DNA of 64,000 nt, taken from assembly GCA_012934845.2 (NCBI GenBank), contig WNNJ02000838.1, forward strand, positions 1 to 64,000, given 5' to 3'. The translations under genes were made by a program, and so were the position numbers. Under the pieces are notes generated by a model that saw only the letters and a program-made list of their open reading frames with translations, searched no databases and had not been told where the DNA came from. Positions within the stretch are counted from its first letter, which is position 1. The number at the start of each line of letters is the position of its first letter. This stretch comes from Pomphorhynchus laevis (lineage: Eukaryota > Acanthocephala > Palaeacanthocephala > Echinorhynchida > Pomphorhynchidae). This document shows positions 19,788 to 31,700 of the stretch, piece after piece.

Positions 19788-22700
19788 GTAATTATTTCTT
19801 AAGATCGTGCTAGCCATTATCCTGCGATCGCCTTGTACACTCTTATTAGATTGAAGGATTTTATACCCAACGTGTTTCGGTTTGTAAGTAGCTGTGTCGT
19901 ACATTCAAAGACTTCTTAAAAAAATGCTTAGTTTTTGGAAGATGCGATTAAAGTTATTAATGAATATATCGGCAGCCCTGAATTTAATTACTATACAAGG
20001 ATTGGAGCGCTGTACATTTATCACGTTATCTTTCATAGCCAGTCAACGTATCCCAAAACAAAGGTAGCAATGTCATACTAAATTCTACTGTTTATAGTAG
20101 AGTTGTAGTCTTTTATATTGTAAAAAAAAACAATTTATTTTAACGTGGCAAATGCGTGCCAGCGCACGCTTACATGACCACAACAAAACAAGACTGTGAA
20201 TCAGGTGTCGAGAAGGTGTGAACGGAGGAGGTGTTTGAATATGATAAAGGAGGGGGCGCGGCGGACGTCGAGAGGGAGTTGATTCCAGGCGAGTGAGGCG
20301 GCGAGGAGTAAGGATCGGAGACCGTAGTTGTTGGAGTAATTAGGAACGTGGAGTAAGATGGTATGACAGGAACGAAGCGATAGCGAGGTGGGGCGAGTAT
20401 CGTCTAAGAAAGGAAGGTTGATGAACGATGGGGAGCCGACAGCGATGAGACGAAAGGTAACGAGAAGAAGGCGAAGTTTGATGCGGATGTGGATGGTGGG
20501 CCAGGAGAGTTGGCCCACCATCCAAAGATTGTAGTCTTTTTATGGTAAAATGTAACTAATTGACTGCGAAGCATCGCCGAGTACATCAAAGACTTAATTT
20601 ATTATTTTGGATATTTCTACTTGGCAGTTCTTTTTCAATCGTAATCAGTTTATTATAATGAAAACTTTTGAATTAATATTTTAATAAAAAAGGATTTATT
20701 TTTACGTGGCAAATGCGTGTCGGCTTATGTTGACATGTGCCGAGAAAGTGGGTCAGAGGCGGTATTTGAATATGATAAAGGAGGAGCGTGGCGTACGTCG
20801 AGTGAGAGCTGATTCCAGGCGAGAAGGGCGGCGACGAGGAAGGATCGGAGACCGTACTTGTTGAAATAATTTAGAACGTGGATTAAGAGGGAATGACAAA
20901 ATCACAGCGATAGAGAGTTGGGGCGAGTGTAGTCTAAGAAATGGAGGTTTATGAACGATAAGAAACTAACAGCGATGATACGAAAAGTTACGAGAAGAAG
21001 GCGGAGTTTGATGCGGATGTGGATGGTGAGCCAGGAGAATTCGACAAGATATGTGGTGTGTGTTCGAAGCGTCTCAGACGTGGAAGCACTCGAACGACGG
21101 AGAAGATGATGCGTTGTAGGGTAAGACGATACATTTTGGAGAATTGGCGAAAATACTGAGGCAGTAATCGATTTTAGGGAAAAGAAGCGATGAAAGAAGA
21201 GACAAAGAACAAAGTTGATAAGGGGGCGGATACTGCGAATATCACAGAGAATAAAGTTCGATGAGCGGACATCCTCGCGGACGAAGGTTCTATGGTAAAA
21301 TGATCCTATCTAATGGAAGACTAATGAAGTGAGATTGTGGACTACGGGATGATTGATGAAAAATAGATACAAGGGGAGTAGATATTTTAGGTTGACGGGG
21401 AAGGATCTACATTATTTAGATTTATCTAGGTTTAGAACAAGACTAAGATGGAGAGACGTTTGTAAATGGAAGAGAGATCACCAATAGAAGAGAGAAAAGC
21501 AGAAGTCATAGGACTGAACCTTATGGGACCCTGCAGAAAATAAGGATGGGAGGAGAGAATGATGAATTTGAACAGACTCGAGAAGAGCGGTCGTGTAGAT
21601 ATGAGGCAAACCATGCTACAGAGGAGGAAGAAAAGCCGTAATCATAACGAAGGCAAGAAAGGAGGACAGAGTGATTGACAATGTCGAAGGCGGATGAGAG
21701 GTCGAGGGAGATGGGAACACTATATAAAGCCTTGCCACGAGAAATGAGTAGGTCGTTGTATTCTTGAACTGGAGAAATGAAGAATAATAATGAGGATTTA
21801 TGTTGCAAGACGACGAGGAGCGAAAAAGGATTGAGTTTGCCAGAGAGTCTTAGAGTTGAATGAAGTGATGATTTTATGCTGCCAGAAGTAGTTGCATTTG
21901 GTACGTAATAGATTGAGATGAAATCGGTGAAGTGCAAGATATGAATCACGGAAAGACGGAGTGATCGAGCGGAAATTACGTCTGAGAGAGCTGTGATAGA
22001 CTCGAAAAGCATGACGGAGTCAAAGCTTTGAGAGTAAGCATTGATTGCCAAGCCATGTCAAAAATATTTAATATTTTATTTAATTTTTTGTTGAAGAAAT
22101 TTTTTAATTAGCTGTTTATATCAAAAATAGGAATCTATTTTAAAGGTTTTTCCACACAATATTTTTTTCGGAAATTTAGTGCTTGTGACTTTTATTTACT
22201 CTTAACAAAAATAGTTACATTTTGATACATTTAATTGCATAAAGTAAATGAGGCAGATCACAGGAGGCAGATCACGTGCCTAGCTACTCTAGGTGTTTTG
22301 GTTTAGAATATCAGAGCACAAATTATCTCTGGACGCATATTTTAGTTAATAAACAAGCTTTATCTGCCACTTATGTGACCTTCCGAGAAATCCTTTGTCA
22401 GTGAGATGTATCCGGATCACTTTACGAAAAGCATGTTCCAAATCAAATAAATTGTCATTCACCTTCATTTGTTCCTTTTTTGTGAAAGAGTCAGTTTAGC
22501 TACTGATTAAACTTCCATTAATGAGAAATATATTCATATATTATATTTTTCCACAACATTTGCAAACCTTGAGTTTTATTATCTTTATAGTTTTTTTTTC
22601 ATTAAAGCTTGAATAAACTATTACTAAAAATGATTAATTATTAATACAATAATTCTAATCAAAATCCTTGTTTTTCAATCATTTTTACCAATATTTATTA

Positions 22701-25700
22701 TAATTTGTAGATTTTGAATTATTCGATGACCCACAGTCATTTACAATAGCAGCTGAGAAATTTATTCCCGTGATAGATATATCATAAGAATTACAGGGAT
22801 ATAATTTCATCTTTAAAGCAATTAGCCAAGAATTATCTTTATTGACTAATTCAGTTACAAAGTAAATATTATTTAATTATTTTAGTATTTATAAGTAATA
22901 ATGTTTTGTAACAGTTAAATAATAATTCATTAAATAGAATAATATTTAAAGATACCTACTGTATAAACGTTATATATTTAATATTTTAAATTCTCGAATA
23001 CAAAATCTATATACTAATATATTTTAAATGTGATCTAATATTTGAAAATTAGACCACAAGATATAAACAAACAACTAAATCGATAACAACACAATGTTTC
23101 TCCAGTTGCTACTTTTTCGTTTATTCCTCAGGCAAGACTTACTTTTTCATCGTGGGAAAACCTATCGACATTTATTGATAATGCTAAGCTGCGCAATGAC
23201 AAAGAAGTCGTTTACGTGTTTGAAACTCTTGTCAAGCAAAGTGCATTTCATTATGTATCTGACAATAATGAGGTTAGTTTTGTTTTTTAGATCACAAGTT
23301 CACGCTTAATCCTCTAAAAGTTTTCTATTCAATAATTCATGATCTAATTTTAATATTAACGTTTAATTAATTTAAGATTTTTAGCAAGAGAATATAATCA
23401 AACTGATTCATCGTAAAATCCGAATTATCACTAAAACCGAGTCATCGGTATAACCGATACATTTGTAAAACCGATCATCGGTAAAACCGATTCATCGGTA
23501 AAACCGATTCATCGGTAAAACCGATTCATCGGTAAAACTGATTCATCGGTAAAACCGATTCATCGGTAAAACTGATTCATCGGTAATACTGATTCATCGG
23601 TAAAATCGATTCATTGGTAAAACCGATTCATCGGTAAAACCGATTTACCAGTAAAACCGATTTATCGGTAAAACCGATACATTTGTAAAACCGATTCATC
23701 GTAAAATCCGAATTATCACTAAAACCGAGTCATCGGTAAAATCGATTCATTGGTAAAACCGTTTCATCGGTAAAACCGATTCATCGGTAAAACCGATTCA
23801 TCGGTAAAACTGATTCATCGGTAAAACCGATTCATCGGTAAAACTGATTCATCGGTAATACTGATTCATCGGTAAAATCGATTCATTGGTAAAACCGATT
23901 CATCGGTAAAACCGATTTACCAGTAAAACCGATTTATCGGTAAAACCGATACATTTGTAAAACCGATTCATCGTAAAATCCGAATTATCACTAAAACCGA
24001 GTCATCGGTATAACCGATACATTTGTAAAACCGATTCATCGGTAAAACCGATTCATCGGTAAAACCGATTCATCGGTAAAACCGATTCATCGGTAAAACC
24101 GATTCATCGGTAAAACCGATTCATCGGTAAAACTGATTCATCGGTAAAACCGATTCATCGGTAAAACTGATTCATCGGTAAAACCGATTCATCGGTAAAA
24201 CTGATTCATCGGTAAAACCGATTTATCGGTAAAACCGATTCATCGGTAAAACCGATTCATCGGTAAAACCGATTCATCGGTAAAACCGATTCATCGGTAA
24301 AACCGATTCATCGGTAAAACTGATTCATCGGTAAAACCGATTTAGCTGTAAAACTGATTCATCGGTAAAACCGATTCATCAGTAAAACCGAATCATCGGT
24401 AAAACCGATTCATCGGTTAAACCGATTCATAGGTAAAACCGATTCATCGGTAAAACCGATTCATCGGTAAAACCGATTCATTGGTAAAACCGATTCATCG
24501 GTAAAACCGATTCATCGGTAATACTGATTCATCGGTAAAATCGATTCATTGGTAAAACCGATTCATCGGTAAAACCGATTTACCAGTAAAACCGATTTAT
24601 CGGTAAAACCGATTTACCAGTAAAACCGATTTATCGGTAAAACCGATACATTTGTAAAACCGATTCATCGTAAAATCCGAATTATCACTAAAACCGAGTC
24701 ATCGGTAAAATCGATTCATTGGTAAAACCGTTTCATCGGTAAAACCGATTCATCGGTAAAACCGATTCATCGGTAAAACCGATTCATCGGTAAAACCGAT
24801 TCATCGGTAAAACCGATTCATCGGTAAAACGGATTTACCGATAAAACCGACACATTTGTAAAACCGATTCATCGTAAAATCCGAATTATCACTAAAACCG
24901 AGTCATCGGTAAAACCGATTCATCAGTAAAACCGATTCATCAGTAAAACTGATTCATAGGTAAAACCGATTCATCGGTAAAACCGATTCATCGGTAAAAC
25001 TGATTCATCGGTAAAATCGATTCATTGGTAAAACTGATTCATCGGTAAAACCGATTCACTGGTAAAACTGATTCATCGGTAAAACCGATACATTTGTAAA
25101 ATCGATTCATCGTAAAATACGAATTATCACTAAAACCGAGTCATCGGTAAAATCGATTCATTGGTAAAACCGATTCATCGGTAAAACCGATTCACCGGTA
25201 AAACCTATACATTTGTAAAACCGATTCATCGTAAAATCCGATTATCACTAAAACCGAGTCATCGGTAAAACCGATTCATCAGTAAAACCGATTCATCAGT
25301 AAAACCGATTCATCAGTAAAACCGATTCATCAGTAAAACCGATTCATCAGTAAAACCGATTCAATAGTAAAACCGATTCATCAGTAAAACCGATTCATCA
25401 GTAATACCGATTCATAGGTAAAATCGATTTATCGGTAAAACTGATTCATCGGTAAAATCGATTCATTGGTACAACCGATTCATCGGTAAAACCGATTCAT
25501 CGGTAAAACCGATTTATCGGTAAAACCGATTCATCGGTAAAACCGATTCATCGGTAAAACCGATTCATCGGTAAAACCGATTGATCGGTAAAACCGATTG
25601 ATCGGTAAAACCGATTCATCGGTAAAACCGATTCATCGGTAAAACCGATTCATCGGTAAAACCGATTCATCGGTAAAACCGATTCATCGGTAAAACCGAT

Positions 25701-28700
25701 TCATCGGTAAAACCGATTCATCGGTAAAACCGATTCATCGGTAAAACCGATTCATCGGTAAAACCGATTCATCGGTAAAACCGATTCATCGGTAAAACCG
25801 ATTCATCGGTAAAACCGATTCATCGGTAAAACCGATTCATCGGTAAAACCGATTCATCGGTAAAACCGAATTATCACTAAAACCGATACATTTGTAAAAC
25901 CGATTCATCGTAAAATCCGAATTGTCACTCAAACCGAGTTATCGGTAAAACCGATTCATCGGTAAAACCGATTCATCGGTAAAACCGATTCATCGGTAAA
26001 ACCGATTCATCGGTAAAACCGATTCATCGGTAAAACCGATTCATCGGTAAAACCGATTCATCGGTAAAACCGATTCATCGGTAAAACCGATTCATCGGTA
26101 AAACTGACTCATCGGTAAAACCGATACATTTGTAAAACCGATTCATCGGTAAAACCGATTCATCAGTAAAACCGATTCATCGGTGAAACCGATTTATCGG
26201 TAAAACCAATTCATCGGTAAAACCGATTCATCGGTAAAACCGATTCATCGGTAAAACTAATTCATCGGTAAAACAAATTCATCGGTAAAACCGATTCATC
26301 GGTTAAACCGATTCATAGGTAAAACCGATTCATCGGTAAAACCGATTCATCGGTAAAACCGATTCATTGGTAAAACCGATTCATCGGTAAAACCGATTCA
26401 TCGGTAATACTGATTCATCGGTAAAATCGATTCATTGGTAAAACCGATTCATCGGTAAAACCGATTTACCAGTAAAACCGATTTATCGGTAAAACCGATT
26501 TACCAGTAAAACCGATTTATCGGTAAAACCGATACATTTGTAAAACCGATTCATCGTAAAATCCGAATTATCACTAAAACCGAGTCATCGGTAAAATCGA
26601 TTCATTGGTAAAACCGTTTCATCGGTAAAACCGATTCATCGGTAAAACCGATTCATCGGTAAAACCGATTCATCGGTAAAACGGATTTACCGGTAAAACC
26701 GACACATTTGTAAAACCGATTCATCGTAAAATCCGAATTGTCACTAAAACCGAGTCATCGGTAAAACCGATTCATCAGTAAAACCGATTCATCAGTAAAA
26801 CTGATTCATAGGTAAAACCGATTCATCGGTAAAACCGATTCATCGGTAAAACTGATTCATCGGTAAAATCGATTCATTGGTAAAACTGATTCATCGGTAA
26901 AACCGATTCACTGGTAAAACTGATTCATCGGTAAAACCGATACATTTGTAAAATCGATTCATCGTAAAATACGAATTATCACTAAAACCGAGTCATCGGT
27001 AAAATCGATTCATTGGTAAAACCGATTCATCGGTAAAACCGATTCACCGGTAAAACCTATACATTTGTAAAACCGATTCATCGTAAAATCCGATTATCAC
27101 TAAAATTGAGTCATCGGTAAAACCGATTCATCAGTAAAACCGATTCATCAGTAAAACCGATTCATCAGTAAAACCGATTCATCAGTAAAACCGATTCAAT
27201 AGTAAAACCGATTCATCAGTAAAACCGATTCATCAGTAAAACCGATTCATCAGTAAAACCGATTCATAGGTAAAATCGATTTATCGGTAAAACTGATTCA
27301 TCGGTAAAATCGATTCATTGGTACAACCGATTCATCGGTAAAACCGATTCATCGGTAAAACCGATTTATCGGTAAAACCGATTCATCGGTAAAACCGATT
27401 CATCGGTAAAACCGATTCATCGGTAAAACCGATTGATCGGTAAAACCGATTGATCGGTAAAACCGATTGATCGGTAAAACCGATTCATCGGTAAAACCGA
27501 TTCATCGGTAAAACCGATTCATCGGTAAAACCGATTCATCGGTAAAACCGATTCATCGGTAAAACCGATTCATCGGTAAAACCGATTCATCGGTAAAACC
27601 GATTCATCGGTAAAACCGATTCATCGGTAAAACCGATTCATCGGTAAAACCGATTCATCGGTAAAACCTATTCATCGGTAAAACCGATTCATCGGTAAAA
27701 CCGATTCACCGGTAAAACCGATACATTTGTAAAACCGATTCATCGTAAAATCCGAATTATCACTAAAACCGATACATTTGTAAAACCGATTCATCGTAAA
27801 ATCCGAATTGTCACTCAAACCGAGTTATCGGTAAAACCGATTCATCGGTAAAACCAATTCATCGGTAAAACCGATTCATCGGTAAAACCGATTCATCGGT
27901 AAAACCGATTCATCGGTAAAACAGATTCATCGGTAAAACCGATTCATCGGTAAAACCGATTCATCGGTAAAACCGATTCATCGGTAAAACTGACTCATCG
28001 GTAAAACCGATACATTTGTAAAACCGATTCATCGGTAAAACCGATGCATCGGTAAAACCGATTCATCGGTGAAACCGATTTTTCGGTAAAACCAATTCAT
28101 CGGTAAAACCGATTCATCGGTAAAACCGATTCATCGGTAAAACCGATTCATCGGTAAAACTAATTCATCGGTAAAACAAATTCATCGGTAAAACCGATTC
28201 ATCGGTAAAACCGATTCATCGGTAAAACCGATTCATCGGTAAAACCGATTCATCGGTAAAACCGATTCATCGGTTAAACCGATTTATCGTTAAAACCGAT
28301 TTATCGGTGAAACTGATTCAAATATTCAGACATTCTCAATTTTTGCCATATATTATATTATTCTACAGCATTAGAAAAACTTGGTTTTTATATGAATTTT
28401 CCGAATTTAATTTTTCTTATCGATTTCGTTTCAACTTTTGCATTATGCAGTTGAAAATATTGTTAAGCGTTTTGCCTCATTAGGGACATAACTTTTAGAT
28501 ACTTTTACGGTATTAATTATGAAGTAGAATATATATCATGATATATTGATTTAGACGCTTTTTGCTCTCGGACATTGGCAAGCAACTTGGGTCATCACAT
28601 ATATGGTCGAAAATTCCTGATTTATTTGCAATTTGTTCACTTCATCGGCTATTGATAAATCCAGAATTTCAAGGATTTGAACAAATAAAGGGCGCGCTTG

Positions 28701-31700
28701 CGATGGGAAAGCTCTTAGTGAAAATAAGTTTTTAGGATAAAATTTAATCCTAAAAAGACAAGTACCATCTGCACTTGTCTTTTTGCTAAAAATTCTTTCT
28801 TTCGGATTCACACAAATCGCTCAAAGGGTATGATAAATAATTGGACACCTTAGCTTTTGTAAAAATCAAGGATTTCATTGCCAATGACATGAACTTCATT
28901 ATTAGCAAGCCTTTTTCCTCGCTTAAACTCGACAACCTTATATCTTGAAATTATTTTGCTAGCTATCAATATAGTCATCTGCATCGAAGGTACATAGACA
29001 AAAGTGTTTTTGAGTTTGAAGTCTAATAAATAAATTATCAAATATTATAAATTAACCAACTGTTTCCGCTACTATTTGCTCATTTAATTTATTGTTTTAT
29101 TTAACATTTTGATTCCCTTAAGCGAATGAGTTAATAATTAATTTGTTTATTTATAGATTTCGTATCGACTTTATAAGGGCCTACAGCGAGTTCTTAACGA
29201 ACGGCCATGTAGTTTACAAATAAAATCAATTCTGGATAAATTGAAAACCTCTCAGATCGAAGAAAATATTTACAAGGCAAGTTATAAGGTTACGAAACAT
29301 ACTAACTTTTGTATTTAGGATATACAATCAGTACACGGTCAATATAAAGAAGCTAAAAATTTGGCTAAGGTTGGCAACGTTCGTGCATTATCTACGGTAT
29401 TCGATGTAGATCTCATAAAAAAGATGTAAGTACATTCTACTTTAATCTAAAATTCTGTTTCGTGGTTATTTGATGAAATTTGACACAATACATGTCTAAT
29501 GCAATATACGTAGAGACATACCATGTATGCGTTTCCATGTATATACATATATATACATTTATACAGATATCGTATTTTTGTATTTTTATCAGTTACTTAT
29601 TAGTAACAACTATAATGTTGTATTGCTCTGCGATCAGGGGCAGGCTGCAATAATATTTATATAATATACTGTCGAGTCACTTTTGTGATTGCCTGTGAAC
29701 TTGAATGTCCTCATCTAATAATCATCCCCTTAATGAACCCTTCTTTACTGTGATGGATCTTAAAACACTCTTAAAATTTGGACCCTACTGATGAAGCTCA
29801 ATAAGGAGAAAACTGTCTTGAGATTTGATTGCTGATGGACTGTGATGGTTTCTAATACCCAGTTATGTCCTTATTACCCGTTTTTCAATTAGTTACAACT
29901 ATGATGCCGTATCGCTCTGCGATCCAGGGCAGGCTGCAATTATATATAATATAGCTTTGGTTTATATATATCTGTTGTTTTTAAAGTTATATATACATAT
30001 ATATAGTCCTCCTCTGCATCCAGCAGTGTGAGGGAACTGGCACTTTAGAGTCATAGTGATGACGAAACGGCATCTAGCAGTGCTTTTCGTTGTTCTTCCG
30101 CGTCTGGCTTATATGATTACAAAAGTTCACGCGAAATGGTATCATTTGAGAAATTAATATGTATAACATGATAGCATCACGATTTTTCCTTAAGGCAACA
30201 ACGTATCGGCACTGAAGTGTGACATTTCAAAGTTAGTCGTAAGCTAACTTTAAAGTAAGCTCAAAAAGTGTCGGATTCTTATGTTTTATAGAAAAAAGGG
30301 GTTTATCACTTATTAGAAAATATAAAATATTATATATATTTTATATTTCATATTATATATTTTAATTAAATAAAATATTTATTTTATCTTATTGGACCAG
30401 ATATCGTTTCCATTCCAGAGATATAATAGCTTGTTTTCCCTTACCAGAAGAATAACTCTTTTTTGTTATGTTATCTATTAATCTTATTTTATCCCACTCT
30501 TTTTACCTTCATTACCCAATTTTACTCAATTTTTTCTCTTTGACGACCTTTAACCCCCTATTTGCTCCCTTAAATTCGATTTACCCCATTTTGATTAGCT
30601 CAGCCGTTTTTTAATGTTCTATTAAAGAACTTTGCAAGAACTTTGCAAGTTCATGAGCTTTTTTACAAGTTACTGAAGTGTTTATGAATTTTTTGTTCAT
30701 AAACTTTGTTTCTATTTAATATCACTGAAAAATATGCATATGTTTTATATTGGACATCAATTGGCGAATGGGTTTTAATGCAATGATAATACAGGTGAGT
30801 TGAAGTGGTTGCATAATACAAATATTAGCTCTGGTTTTTATCGTTTACTTTGAACGATAATAAAAAAGTTAAATAAATGCCTTGATTTTATAAGTTTTAT
30901 CCAGCTCAGTCATACATTGTAGTATCGCTTTAGACACTCCAAGCAGAATCTTTTGAAAGTTGAGAGCTTAGTCGATGATGGAGATAAAGCTGTTGATGCA
31001 ATTCAATTTAAACACGAGGACAATAAGCCCAATGATCTATTGTCATCTAGCTCAACTGCACAAATGCGCAGTCGTAAGTGATGATCTATTCTTGTTTTTG
31101 GTAACCATTAAGTGATCGAAGTTGATGACATTTTATCTACTGTAGATTCAAACAACATTTTATTTGTTCTCTTTTGAACAAATAAAAATTTATTCAAATA
31201 TTTAAATATTTTAAATTTAAACATTTTATTTTAAATGGCTTTATTTGTCTATTTATTAGAAATTTTATTGAACGTATTAAATGAGTATGAAGATCCGCGA
31301 TTACTATATATCAGATGACTTATTTAATTTTGCCCGATTTATGCTTTCTACTTATATCTTATATGTGACAAAAATAATTACCCCTACATTTAGGAGTATG
31401 AATCGTCATAACACAACAATCAACTCACACAGTCGGTAATAAACTTATGTTTTAAATGTTTTTTGGATACTTAAGAACTCTTAATTTGTACCTAAACATG
31501 ATAACATAGCAGTTCCTCCATATGATCCCTAATTTTTATAAAAATTCATAAAAGTTGAATTTCGAAATTTTAATTATTAAATCTATAATTTGGTTTTGGC
31601 TTAAAAAATTTAAAATTTCACAAAAATATAATTATAATTTTCGTAAATAAGGATTTCAAATAAATTAAATCAGAAAACATTTCAATTTTTTAAACAATTT

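Noticed and set aside
23094-23309. 71-codon frame overlapping SNAPC1 exon 4
   Set aside because: Different frame from the conserved exon and no family resemblance.
23400-28320. CRISPR-like or coding repeat
   Set aside because: Units are contiguous without spacers, the host is eukaryotic and every frame meets stops. It is a minisatellite.
28551-29041. Two minus-strand open frames in intron 4
   Set aside because: No recognisable family, no start context and short; treated as chance.
29780-29820. Hammerhead-like CTGATGA ... CTC/GAG ... AAAAC in SNAPC1 intron 6
   Set aside because: GAAA box and stem III/I pairing are not convincing; likely chance in AT-rich DNA.
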